From positions 3,913,001 to 3,977,000 of the forward strand of contig NZ_JAQFII010000001.1 of assembly GCF_029504575.1 (NCBI RefSeq): 64,000 nucleotides of DNA, given 5' to 3'. Shown here piece by piece: positions 35,552 through 44,362 of this stretch (positions are counted from its first letter, which is position 1; the number at the start of each line of letters is the position of its first letter). Under the pieces are notes generated by a model that made no database searches, was not told the DNA's origin, and saw nothing but the letters and a program-made list of their open reading frames with translations. This DNA comes from Streptomyces sp. SPB162 (GTDB lineage: Bacteria; Actinomycetota; Actinomycetes; Streptomycetales; Streptomycetaceae). The position numbers and the translations under genes are program-made.

Positions 35552-38314
35552 TCAGCCGCCGGAATCGCTGTTGTTACCGCCGCCACCGCCCTTGTTGGGA
35601 CGGGTCGGGGTGGTCGTGGCCGACGGCGACGTACTGCCGCCGGTGGGGGGCGTCGGGTGGTTGCAGTTCCAGTCCAACGGCGAGCAGGGCGTCGTCGTGG
35701 AGGCGCTCGGCGAGGTCGGCGGCGTCGTGGGCGCCGTCGTCGTGGGCGTCGTCGGAGCCTTGCTCGTCGGCGGGGGCGTCGTCGCGGTGGGCGTCGTCTG
35801 CGTCGGCGTGGGCGTGGGGCTGGTGCCGGGGGCGTACATCACTTCACCGGGATCGCTCGACGGCTCCTCGAAGCTCTGCTTCGGGGTGCCCTTGAGAGCC
35901 TGGCTCATGTAGTCGTGCCAGATCTGCGCGGGGAAGGAGTTACCGTGCATCTTCGCCTTGCCGGCGGTGCCGTACATCGACAGGAAGCCCTTGCCGGTGG
36001 CCTTGTCATCCAGGCGCCACATGCCGATCGAGGTCGACAGGCTCGGCGTGTAGCCGACGAACCAGGCCGACTTGTTGTCGTCGGTGGTACCGGTCTTGCC
36101 CGCGGCCTCCCGCCCGTCCTCGAGCCTCGCCGGCTTGCCGGTGCCGTCCTTGATGACGCCCTGCAGCACGTTGGTGACCGTGTCGGCGACGTTCGCCTCG
36201 AAGGCGACCTTGGCCTGCTTCTCGTGCTTGTAGACCTGCGCGCCGTCCTTCACCACCGAGGTGACCGAGTACGGGTCGTTCTGGGTGCCGTGCGCGGCGA
36301 ACGTCGCGTAGGCCCCGGCCATCCGGATCGCGCTGGGCGACGAGGTGCCGATCGAGTACGTGACGCTGTTCTTGTAGTCCTCCAAGCCGTTCGTCGAGGA
36401 CTTCCGCAGGCCTGCCGCGACCGCGGCGTCATGCACCTTGTCCGTACCGACGTTCTGGCCGAGCTGCACGTAGGGCGAGTTCATCGACTTTTCCATCGCC
36501 TCGCGCAACGTGACCTTCGCCTCGGACTCGCCGTCGTCGTTCGGCTGCTTCCACGGCCCCTTGGTCTCGTTGTTGATCCAGGGGGTGCCGTCGTACTTGT
36601 TGATCACCAGGTTGTTCTTGCCGCTGAACACGCTCTTCGGCGAGACCTTGGTGCGCTCGTCGTCGCCCTGGTTCTCGCCGCCCTTGGGGTCACGCGCCCC
36701 GTGGGTCATCGCGGCAGCAAGGACGAACGGCTTGAAGGTCGACCCGACCTGGGCGCCGGTCTCGTTCGCGTTGTTCGTGAAGTGCTGCGTCGCGTCGGTA
36801 CCGCCGTAGATGGCGAGGATCTTGCCGTCCTTGGGATCGACGGAGGCACCGCCGAACTGCACGTACCTGTCGACGAACCCGCCGTCCTTGTCCAGGGTGG
36901 TGTTCTTCCCCGACGTGTCCTTGCGGGTGTCCACGAGGTTCTTCTGCCGGACCGACTTGATCGACGCCTCCAGCTCCGCCACCTTCTTCTTGTTGAAGGT
37001 GGTGTGGATCTGATAGCCGCCCTTGGCGAGGTCGTCGTTCGTGATCTTGAGGCCGGTGCTGTTGACCACGTAGGCCTTGGCCAGGCTCACCAGATAGCCG
37101 ATCTGACCGGCCATCTGTGCGTTCTTCTTCACCGCGTCCGGCATGGGGTATTCCGTGTACTTCGCACGGTCCGTGGCGCTGAGGCGGCCGTCCTTGACCT
37201 CTTCGTCAAGGATCCACTTCCAACGTTCCTTGGAGTTGCGCGTGTTGCTTTCGGGGGTGGCGCGCTGGTCGATGTCCACCGCGCCGGCCGGGTCGAAGTA
37301 CGTCGGGCCCTTGAGCAGCGCGGCGAGGAACGCGGCCTGGCTCGGGTTGAGCTTGTCGGAGTCGACCCCGTAGTACGTCCGAGCGGCCGCCTGGATCCCG
37401 TAGGCGCCCCGGCCGAAGTAGGAGGTGTTCAGATACCCCTCCATGATCTTCGACTTCTTCAGGGTGGTTCCGACCTTTATCGAGATGAACAGCTCTTTGA
37501 ACTTACGAGAGATCGTCTGCGACTGGTCGAGCCGGGAGTTCTTGACGTACTGCTGGGTGATCGTCGAACCACCCTGCACCTCACCGCCGGTGGCCATGTT
37601 CTTCACAGCCCGGGCGATACCCATGGGGTCGACACCGCTGTCGGTCTCGAAGGTCTTGTTCTCCGCGGAGATGACCGCGTCCTGCATCGTCTTCCGGATC
37701 GACTCGATGGGCACGATCTGGCGGTTGATCTCCCCGCCGGTCGCGATCATCGGGGTGTTGTCGTCCCAGTAGTAGACGTTGTTCTGCGCCGTGGCCGACA
37801 GGTTGACGTTCGGAACCTGCACCATCGCGTACGCGATGCCCGCGATGCCGACCAGCGTTCCGAAGAACGCGATGGTCAGCGAGGTGACCTGCTTCCAGGA
37901 CGGCATCCAGTGGCGCCAGCCCGTCTTGCCCCAGCGCGGGTAGTCGATGAAGCGCTTCTTCGGGGGACGGGCGGGCCCACGACCACCGGGGCCACTGCCA
38001 CTGCCGCCACCGCCGGTCCTGCGGCGTCCGCCGCCACCGGCCCCGCCGGCCGAACCGCCTGTGACGTCCGCGACACCCGCGCCCTCGGAGGCGTTCTCCG
38101 CGCGGCGGCGTCCGCCCTGCGCGGCGCGGCGTGCGGCCGCGCGACCGGGATGGGAACGCCCGTCACCGGCGGGCGCGCCCGGGGACGGTACCTGCGGCGG
38201 CGGGTTGGCGGCGCGCCGGCCGCCGGACGTCGGCGGCTGCTGCTGCGCTCCGCGCCGGGCGGCTGCGCGGCCGCCGCCGGGCGACTGCGGCGGCTTGCGA
38301 CGGTGATCGCTCAT
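35552..38314 (-). CDS. Class A (bifunctional) penicillin-binding protein
   Basis: 920 residues. A long Arg/Gly/Pro-rich cytoplasmic tail (1-~145) precedes one membrane span (SLTIAFFGTLVGIAGIAYAM). The GT51 transglycosylase has its catalytic glutamate in ISAENKTFETD and the GGSTITQQYVKN motif. The transpeptidase has SxxK in GSTFKPF, SxN in SMNSPYV and KTG in AAGKTGTTDD. The last ~120 residues are Thr/Pro repeats ending in glycines. It polymerises and cross-links peptidoglycan on the outer face. The terminator at 35495 belongs to it. Confidence 0.95.
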   Translation of the reverse strand: MSDHRRKPPQSPGGGRAAARRGAQQQPPTSGGRRAANPPPQVPSPGAPAGDGRSHPGRAAARRAAQGGRRRAENASEGAGVADVTGGSAGGAGGGGRRRTGGGGSGSGPGGRGPARPPKKRFIDYPRWGKTGWRHWMPSWKQVTSLTIAFFGTLVGIAGIAYAMVQVPNVNLSATAQNNVYYWDDNTPMIATGGEINRQIVPIESIRKTMQDAVISAENKTFETDSGVDPMGIARAVKNMATGGEVQGGSTITQQYVKNSRLDQSQTISRKFKELFISIKVGTTLKKSKIMEGYLNTSYFGRGAYGIQAAARTYYGVDSDKLNPSQAAFLAALLKGPTYFDPAGAVDIDQRATPESNTRNSKERWKWILDEEVKDGRLSATDRAKYTEYPMPDAVKKNAQMAGQIGYLVSLAKAYVVNSTGLKITNDDLAKGGYQIHTTFNKKKVAELEASIKSVRQKNLVDTRKDTSGKNTTLDKDGGFVDRYVQFGGASVDPKDGKILAIYGGTDATQHFTNNANETGAQVGSTFKPFVLAAAMTHGARDPKGGENQGDDERTKVSPKSVFSGKNNLVINKYDGTPWINNETKGPWKQPNDDGESEAKVTLREAMEKSMNSPYVQLGQNVGTDKVHDAAVAAGLRKSSTNGLEDYKNSVTYSIGTSSPSAIRMAGAYATFAAHGTQNDPYSVTSVVKDGAQVYKHEKQAKVAFEANVADTVTNVLQGVIKDGTGKPARLEDGREAAGKTGTTDDNKSAWFVGYTPSLSTSIGMWRLDDKATGKGFLSMYGTAGKAKMHGNSFPAQIWHDYMSQALKGTPKQSFEEPSSDPGEVMYAPGTSPTPTPTQTTPTATTPPPTSKAPTTPTTTAPTTPPTSPSASTTTPCSPLDWNCNHPTPPTGGSTSPSATTTPTRPNKGGGGGNNSDSGG

Positions 38315-38695
38315 GAACAGCTACTCCTAGAACAGGCGGGATCGCCTGAAAGCGGCAGTGAATATCCGTGGGTCCCCCTGAGCGCGGCAGTGTCAGGCCG
38401 CACTGCACCCAGGACCAAGACGCTCACGCGCGTCACAGGGTTCCCGGTGCTCTGCATGGCGAACAGAGTACGCAGGCTCAAAAGCCCTGTGACACCAGCC
38501 TTCGCCACATAACGGGCGCCTGGACCTTCACAGGTTTCTCGATGTGACGCCGGTCACCGCGGGTCGCCTTGCCAGATAGATCAGGCCGTTCTATCGTCGC
38601 GATGTATCGACTCGATACATCGGGTCGAGACAAGCACCACCACACACCGGGGCGGACCCGGGTTCAGCGGTGGCCGGGACGGAGAGGCGGGGACA
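38315..38695. promoter_or_regulatory. PBP-PadR divergent promoter region
   Basis: 381 bp holding the promoters of the PBP gene (minus) and of the PadR gene (plus), plus the dyad at 38600. I see no gene in it. Confidence 0.6.
38600..38622. promoter_or_regulatory. Perfect PadR-type operator
   Basis: CGATGTATCG (38600-38609) and CGATACATCG (38613-38622) form a perfect 10-bp dyad with a 3-base spacer. The ATGTAT...ATACAT core is the usual form of PadR operators. It lies about 75 bp before the padR-type GTG, which suggests autoregulation and control of ino1. Confidence 0.75.
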
Positions 38696-39346
38696 GTGAG
38701 CAAGCGCTCCGGGATCCTCGAGTTCGCTGTCCTCGGCCTGCTGCGCGAATCCCCGATGCACGGTTACGAGTTGCGCAAGCGGCTCAACACCTCGCTCGGT
38801 GTGTTCCGTGCGTTCAGCTACGGCAGCCTTTACCCCTGCCTGAAGACGCTGGTCGCCCAGGGCTGGTTGATCGAGGAGACGGTTCCGGACGTGGATCCGC
38901 TGGCCGCTCCCCTCGTCGGCCGCCGGGCGAAGATCGTCTACCGGCTGACCACGGCGGGCAAGGAGCACTTCGAGGAGCTCCTCGCCCACTCCGGGCCGGA
39001 CGCATGGGAGGACGAGCACTTCGCGGCTCGTTTCGCCTTCTTCGGCCAGACGTCGCGGGACGTCCGGATGCGCGTCCTCGAGGGGCGGCGCAGCCGCCTC
39101 GAGGAACGCCTGGACAAGATGCGCGCGTCACTGGTGCGCACCCGTGAGCGACTCGACGACTACACGCTCGAGCTGCAACGGCACGGCATGGAATCGGTGG
39201 AGCGCGAGGTTCGCTGGCTCAACGAGCTGATCGAGACCGAGCGCAACGGACGCACCACGCGCCCGTCCGCCGAGCAGGACGACAACACACAAGACCGCAA
39301 CACTCAAGAACATGGCGGCCAACCCGGAGACCGGGGAACCGCGTGA
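38696..39346 (+). CDS. PadR-family transcriptional regulator
   Basis: 216 residues. The winged helix reads [40 protein letters not shown] and [17 protein letters not shown] coiled-coil dimerisation domain (about 110-185) and a hydrophilic tail follow. The start is a GTG preceded by GGGGACA, with a perfect dyad operator further upstream. It ends 20 bases before ino1, so both are probably one transcript, and PadR likely governs inositol synthesis; this linkage is conserved in Streptomyces. Confidence 0.92.
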   Translation: MSKRSGILEFAVLGLLRESPMHGYELRKRLNTSLGVFRAFSYGSLYPCLKTLVAQGWLIEETVPDVDPLAAPLVGRRAKIVYRLTTAGKEHFEELLAHSGPDAWEDEHFAARFAFFGQTSRDVRMRVLEGRRSRLEERLDKMRASLVRTRERLDDYTLELQRHGMESVEREVRWLNELIETERNGRTTRPSAEQDDNTQDRNTQEHGGQPGDRGTA

Positions 39347-39366
39347 CGATTACACAGGGAGCAACC

Positions 39367-40447
39367 GTGGGTTCGGTTCGCGTAGCCATTGTTGGCGTGG
39401 GCAACTGCGCCGCGTCGCTGGTGCAGGGTGTCGAGTACTACAAGGACGCCGACCCGAACGGCCGCGTGCCTGGCCTCATGCACGTGCAGTTCGGCGACTA
39501 CCACGTACGTGACGTCGAGTTCGTGGCCGCCTTCGATGTCGACGCGAAGAAGGTCGGCCTCGACCTCGCGGACGCCATCGGCGCCAGCGAGAACAACACG
39601 ATCAAGATCTGCGACGTTCCGCAGAGCGGTGTCACCGTCGAGCGCGGTCACACCCACGACGGCCTCGGCAAGTACTACCGCGAGACCATCGAGGAGTCCG
39701 ACGCGGCCCCCGGTCGACATCGTCCAGATCCTCAAGGACCGCCAGGTCGACGTTCTCGTCTGCTACCTGCCCGTCGGTTCCGAGGTCGCCGCGAAGTTCT
39801 ACGCGCAGTGCGCCATCGACGCCAAGGTCGCTTTCGTCAACGCCCTCCCGGTCTTCATCGCCGGCACCAAGGAGTGGGCGGACAAGTTCACCGAGGCGGG
39901 CGTGCCGATCGTCGGTGACGACATCAAGTCCCAGGTCGGCGCCACGATCACGCACCGCGTGATGGCGAAGCTCTTCGAGGACCGCGGTGTCCTCCTTGAG
40001 CGCACCATGCAGCTGAACGTCGGCGGCAACATGGACTTCAAGAACATGCTCGAGCGTGACCGCCTCGAGTCGAAGAAGATCTCCAAGACGCAGGCCGTCA
40101 CCTCGCAGATCGACCGCGACCTGGGTGCCGACAACGTGCACATCGGCCCGTCGGACTACGTGGCGTGGCTCGACGACCGCAAGTGGGCCTTCGTCCGCCT
40201 CGAGGGTCGCGCCTTCGGTGACGTTCCGCTGAGCCTGGAGTACAAGCTCGAGGTCTGGGACTCCCCGAACTCGGCCGGTGTCATCATCGACGCCGTGCGT
40301 GCCGCGAAGATCGCCCTGGACCGCGGTATCGGCGGCCCGATCCTCTCGGCGTCCTCGTACTTCATGAAGTCCCCGCCGGTGCAGTACTTCGACGACGAGG
40401 CCCGCGACAACGTCGAGAAGTTCATCAAGGGCGAGGTCGAGCGCTGA
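39367..40447 (+). CDS. ino1: Inositol-3-phosphate synthase (one-base frameshift)
   Basis: Converts glucose 6-phosphate to inositol 3-phosphate with NAD, the first step towards phosphatidylinositol and mycothiol. [16 protein letters not shown] is the Rossmann dinucleotide site. [29 protein letters not shown] and GPSDYVAWL are catalytic-domain landmarks of the short actinobacterial form. One extra C in the five-C run 39707-39711 shifts the frame between EESDAAP and [12 protein letters not shown]; corrected length about 359. The GTG at 39367 has an AGGGAG site; a GTG at 39343 is the alternative. Confidence 0.92.
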
Positions 40448-40483
40448 TCACGGCTGAACCGCTGACCACGTACGACGCGTAGC

Positions 40484-40518
40484 CGTCAGGCCCCGGGTGT
40501 TGCACCCGGGGCCTGACG
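40484..40518 (+). terminator. Terminator of padR-ino1
   Basis: A 16-bp perfect stem (40484-40499 with 40503-40518) and a 3-base loop, 36 bp after the ino1 stop. Confidence 0.85.
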
Positions 40519-40538
40519 CGTCATGTGAGGCTGTGCCC

Positions 40539-41828
40539 ATGGCTGTTGTGCGCGATCTCCGCGTGCTGCTGCGGCTGCGCGACTTCCGGCGGCTGCTCGC
40601 GGTGCGCCTGCTGTCCCAACTCTCCGACGGCGTCTTCCAGGTCGCGCTCGCCACGTATGTCGTCTTCTCCCCCGAGAAGCAGGCGTCCCCCGCCGCCATC
40701 GCCTCCGCGATGGCGGTGCTCCTGCTGCCCTACTCCCTGCTGGGGCCTTTCACCGGAGTCCTGTTGGACCGCTGGCGGCGGCGCCAGGTCCTGCTGCACT
40801 GCAACCTGCTGCGCGCGGTGCTGTCCTGCGGCACGGCCGCGCTGATCCTGGCCCACGTCCCGGACTGGCTGTTCTACCTGTCGGCGCTGTCCGTCACCGC
40901 CGTCAACCGCTTCGTCCTGGCCGGACTGTCGGCCGCGCTGCCGCGCGTCGTGGACCAGGACCGGCTGGTGATGGCCAACTCGCTGTCGCCGACGGCCGGG
41001 ACGCTGGCGGCTACGGCCGGCGGCGGGCTCGCCTTCCTCGTCCACCTCGGACTCACGAAGGGTGCCGGAGCCGACGCGACCGTGGTGCTGCTCGCCGCGT
41101 TCGTTTACCTCTGCGCGGGCCTGGCCGCCCTGACACTCGACCGCGACCTGCTCGGCCCCGATCCCGGTCTTGTGCAGCCGCGTCTGGCCACCGCGTTGAC
41201 CGGCACCGTGCACGGCCTCGCCGAAGGGCTGCGGCATCTGCGCGGCCGTCCGGCGGCGGTGCGCGCCATGACCGCCATGACCGCCCTGCGGTTCTGTTAC
41301 GGCGCGCTCACCGTCATGCTGCTGATGCTGTGCCGTTACGCCTGGAACACCACGTCGGACAGCCCGGGTGACGACGGCAGCGGCGGTCTGGCCCTGCTCG
41401 GGCTGGCGGTCGGCGTCTCGGGGGCGGGCTTCTTCGCCGCCGCCGTCGTCACACCCTGGGCCACCACCCGCTTCGGCACCGCCGGCTGGATCACGGTCTG
41501 TGCCGGGTCCGCCGCCGTGCTGCTCCCGCCGCTGGCCCTGCCGTTCGACCCCGCGCCCATGCTGATCGCCGCCTTCGCGCTGGGCATCTGCACCCAGGGC
41601 GCCAAGATCGCCACCGACACCGTCGTCCAGTCCTCGATCGACGACGCCTACCGGGGGCGGGTCTTCTCGCTGTACGACGTGGCCTTCAACGTCGCCTTCG
41701 TCGGCGCGGCGGCCGTCGCCGCCGTGATGCTCCCGCCGGACGGCCGGTCCGTACTCCTGATCGTCCTTCTGGCCCTGCTCTATGCGGTGGTGGCCCTGGC
41801 GATGCTTCGTGTCAGGGCGCTCCAGTAG
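40539..41828 (+). CDS. MFS transporter
   Basis: 429 residues with about twelve spans. The opening RDFRRLLAVRLLSQLSDGVF and the loop LLDRWRRRQVLLHCNLLRA are typical of the MFS_3/enterobactin exporter-like branch, suggesting efflux. The substrate is unknown. The ATG at 40539 is chosen; an in-frame start at 40497 would fall inside the ino1 terminator. Followed by the LppU-like gene after 48 bp. Confidence 0.87.
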   Translation: MAVVRDLRVLLRLRDFRRLLAVRLLSQLSDGVFQVALATYVVFSPEKQASPAAIASAMAVLLLPYSLLGPFTGVLLDRWRRRQVLLHCNLLRAVLSCGTAALILAHVPDWLFYLSALSVTAVNRFVLAGLSAALPRVVDQDRLVMANSLSPTAGTLAATAGGGLAFLVHLGLTKGAGADATVVLLAAFVYLCAGLAALTLDRDLLGPDPGLVQPRLATALTGTVHGLAEGLRHLRGRPAAVRAMTAMTALRFCYGALTVMLLMLCRYAWNTTSDSPGDDGSGGLALLGLAVGVSGAGFFAAAVVTPWATTRFGTAGWITVCAGSAAVLLPPLALPFDPAPMLIAAFALGICTQGAKIATDTVVQSSIDDAYRGRVFSLYDVAFNVAFVGAAAVAAVMLPPDGRSVLLIVLLALLYAVVALAMLRVRALQ

Positions 41829-41876
41829 TGTTCGCCCGTTCTTACCTCGCTCATACATCCCAATCGGGGGACACCC

Positions 41877-42701
41877 ATGACCACTCCACCGCCACCGCAG
41901 TACCAGCAGGGCGGCAACCCGTACGGCCAGCCGCAAGCGCCGCAGGGCGGCAACCCGTACGGCCAGCCCCTGCCCCCGCAGGGCGGCAACCCCTACGGTC
42001 AGCCGCAACCGCCGCAGGGCGGCGCCCCGTTCGGACAGCAGGGGCCCCAGCCGTTCCCGCAGCAGGGAGCCCAGCCCGGCTCCTGCACCTTCTGTGGTGG
42101 TCTCCCCGCGGTTCACGCCACGGTCCGCGGACACCAGGGCTTCCTGGTCATCATGCGGTTCCTCAAGCTGAAGGCCAACTACTGCCGGTCCTGCGGCATA
42201 GCCACGCACCGCGACATGACAACCAAGACCCTCTGGCAGGGTTGGTGGGGCCTCGCGTCGTTCGTCATCACGCCCATCACTCTGCTCGGCAACCTGGGCG
42301 CGCGTGCGAAGTTCAACAAGCTCCCCTCGCCCACCGGCGGTTGGGGACCGCCCCGCGACGCCGGTAAGCCGATCTTCGGACGCGTGGGTGCCTACGGCAT
42401 CCTGGCCCCGCTCATCGTGATCGGCGCGATCGTGGGCGTGAACGCGCTTGACGACAGCGCCGACACGGCCGTCGTCGGCGACTGCATGCACCGCGGTAGC
42501 TCCAGCACCAGCCAGCCCGACCTCACGGTCGTCGACTGCACCGACGCCAAGGCGCAGTACAAGGTCCTCGCCGTCATCAAGGGCAGCTTCACCTCATCCG
42601 AAGCCGAGGAGAAGTGCACGGCGGCGGCTCCGGACTTCCGCTACGACTACGTCGAGACCGGCAGCGGCAGCAGCTTCCTGCTCTGCCTGAAGGACAAGTA
42701 G
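41877..42701 (+). CDS. LppU/SCO3897-like protein
   Basis: 274 residues. The N-terminal 65 residues repeat the unit GGNPYGQP(Q)PPQ three to four times. A cysteine cluster follows (CTFCGG, then NYCRSCG, a likely zinc ribbon), then a membrane span (GILAPLIVIGAIVGVNALDD) and an extracytoplasmic C-terminus with cysteines in VGDCMHRG, VDCTDA and EKCTAA. I recognise the LppU/SCO3897 family; its function is unknown. It is convergent with cca, and the two are separated by two parS palindromes. Confidence 0.82.
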   Translation: MTTPPPPQYQQGGNPYGQPQAPQGGNPYGQPLPPQGGNPYGQPQPPQGGAPFGQQGPQPFPQQGAQPGSCTFCGGLPAVHATVRGHQGFLVIMRFLKLKANYCRSCGIATHRDMTTKTLWQGWWGLASFVITPITLLGNLGARAKFNKLPSPTGGWGPPRDAGKPIFGRVGAYGILAPLIVIGAIVGVNALDDSADTAVVGDCMHRGSSSTSQPDLTVVDCTDAKAQYKVLAVIKGSFTSSEAEEKCTAAAPDFRYDYVETGSGSSFLLCLKDK

Positions 42702-42734
42702 TCCCGACGGTTCCCTGACGTCCGCAGGGGCGAT

Positions 42735-42748
42735 GTTCCACGTGGAAC
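42735..42748. promoter_or_regulatory. parS site 4 within a 32-bp perfect palindrome
   Basis: GTTCCACGTGGAAC. Perfect symmetry extends over 42726-42757 (16-bp arms). The palindrome lies 24 bp after the LppU-like stop, so it could also fold as a terminator. Confidence 0.9.
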
Positions 42749-42779
42749 ATCGCCCCTCACGTCGTTTCACCGCTGCCAT

Positions 42780-42793
42780 GTTCCACGTGGAAC
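42780..42793. promoter_or_regulatory. parS site 5 within a 42-bp perfect palindrome
   Basis: GTTCCACGTGGAAC. Perfect symmetry extends over 42766-42807 (21-bp arms). It lies before the cca stop on the opposite strand and probably ends cca transcription as well. Confidence 0.9.
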
Positions 42794-42825
42794 ATGGCAG
42801 CGGTGAACTGGTGGAACCCGCGCGG

Positions 42826-44241
42826 TCAGCCCTGCGCCGCCCACCACTGCTTCAGAGCGGCGGTCGCGTCCTCCTCGGACATCGGGCCGTTCTCCAGCCG
42901 CAGCTCCAGCAGGAACTGGTAGGCCTTGCCGATCACGGGGCCGGGCCGGACATCCAGGATCTGCATGATCTGGTTGCCGTCGAGGTCCGGGCGGATCGAA
43001 TCGAGCTCCTCACGTTCCTGGAGTTCGCCGATGCGCTCCTCCAGCCCGTCGTAGGTACGGGAGAGTGCCGCGGCCTTGCGCTTGTTCCGCGTCGTGCAGT
43101 CGGACCGGGTGAGTTTGTGCAGCCGGTCCAGCAGCGGGCCGCCGTCCCGTACGTAACGCCGGACCGCGGAGTCGGTCCACTCGCCGGTGCCGTACCCGTG
43201 GAACCGCAGATGCAGCTCGACGAGCCTCGAGACGTCCTTGATCATGTCGTTGGGGTACTTGAGCTTGGCCATCCTGGCCTTGGTCATCTTCGCGCCCACC
43301 ACCTCGTGGTGGTGGAAGGAGACCCGGCCGTCCGACTCGAAGCGCCGGGTCCGCGGCTTGCCGATGTCGTGCAGCAGCGCGGCCAGCCGCAGCACCAGGT
43401 CGGGGCCGTCCGCCTCCAGGTCGATGGCCTGCTCCAGAACGGTCAGCGAGTGCTCGTAGACGTCCTTGTGCCGGTGGTGCTCGTCACGCTCCAGGCGCAG
43501 CGCCGAGAGCTCCGGGAGTACCCGCTCCGCCAGCCCGGTGTCGACCAGCAGCCGCAGACCCTTGCGCGGGTTGTCCGAGAGGATGAGCTTGTTCAGCTCG
43601 TCCCGCACCCGCTCCGCCGAGACGATCTCGATACGGTCCGCCATCGCCGTCATCGCGGCGACGACCTCGGGGGCGACCTCGAAGTCCAGCTGGGCCGCGA
43701 AGCGCGCGGCGCGCATCATCCGCAGCGGGTCGTCGGAGAAGGAGTCCTCCGGCGTACCGGGAGTGCGCAGCAGCCGTCCGGCCAGGTCGTCGAGACCGCC
43801 GTACGGGTCGACGAAGACGCTGCCGGGCAGCGCGACGGCCATCGCGTTGACCGTGAAGTCTCGGCGGACCAGATCCTCCTCGATGGTGTCGCCGTAGGAG
43901 ACCTCGGGCTTGCGGGAGGTGCGGTCGTAGGCCTCGGACCGGTAGGTGGTGACTTCGACCTGGAAGCCGTCCTTCCTGCACCCGACGGTGCCGAAGGCGA
44001 TACCGACCTCCCATACGGCCTCCGCCCAGGGGCGGATGATCTTCAGCACCTGCTCCGGGCGGGCGTCGGTCGTGAAGTCCAGGTCGTTGCCGAGCCTGCC
44101 GAGCAGGGTGTCACGGACCGAGCCGCCGACGAGGGCGAGCTTGAAGCCGGCTTCCTGGAAGCGGCGGCCGAGGTCTTCGGCGACCGGCGCGACCGTGTGA
44201 GGGGCCTGCTGGGTCTGGGGGTCATTGTTGGCATTCGGCAC
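42826..44241 (-). CDS. cca: CCA tRNA nucleotidyltransferase
   Basis: 471 residues. The class II head domain has LVGGSVRDTLLGR and the metal-binding DLDF, then EEDLVRRDFTVNAMA and DPLRMMRAARFAAQL. An HD domain follows (RLAALLHDIGKPRTRR, then HHHEVVG). The enzyme adds or repairs the 3' CCA of tRNAs using CTP and ATP. The ATG at 44241 is the first in-frame start. Its promoter lies between it and the divergent DUF6049 gene. Confidence 0.94.
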   Translation of the reverse strand: MPNANNDPQTQQAPHTVAPVAEDLGRRFQEAGFKLALVGGSVRDTLLGRLGNDLDFTTDARPEQVLKIIRPWAEAVWEVGIAFGTVGCRKDGFQVEVTTYRSEAYDRTSRKPEVSYGDTIEEDLVRRDFTVNAMAVALPGSVFVDPYGGLDDLAGRLLRTPGTPEDSFSDDPLRMMRAARFAAQLDFEVAPEVVAAMTAMADRIEIVSAERVRDELNKLILSDNPRKGLRLLVDTGLAERVLPELSALRLERDEHHRHKDVYEHSLTVLEQAIDLEADGPDLVLRLAALLHDIGKPRTRRFESDGRVSFHHHEVVGAKMTKARMAKLKYPNDMIKDVSRLVELHLRFHGYGTGEWTDSAVRRYVRDGGPLLDRLHKLTRSDCTTRNKRKAAALSRTYDGLEERIGELQEREELDSIRPDLDGNQIMQILDVRPGPVIGKAYQFLLELRLENGPMSEEDATAALKQWWAAQG

Positions 44242-44362
44242 AACGCAAAAGGGTACGTGGCCGCGAGCCTCCCGGCCTCCTCGTTATGCCGCCGCTCCCT
44301 ATGGAGCAGTCCGCAGCACTTTGCCTCGCGCTCGATCGTTAACATGCCAGGACGCACATCCG

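Noticed and set aside
34454..38512. Very long plus-strand open frame (over 1,300 codons) opposite the GT87 and PBP genes
   Set aside because: It mirrors codon bias on the opposite strand. The PBP and GT87 genes have full domain motifs, while this frame is low-complexity Arg/Val/Gly/His.
40521..42491. Minus-strand open frame of 656 codons opposite the MFS and LppU-like genes
   Set aside because: Composition is Gly/Gln/Arg/Val repeats; antisense shadow.
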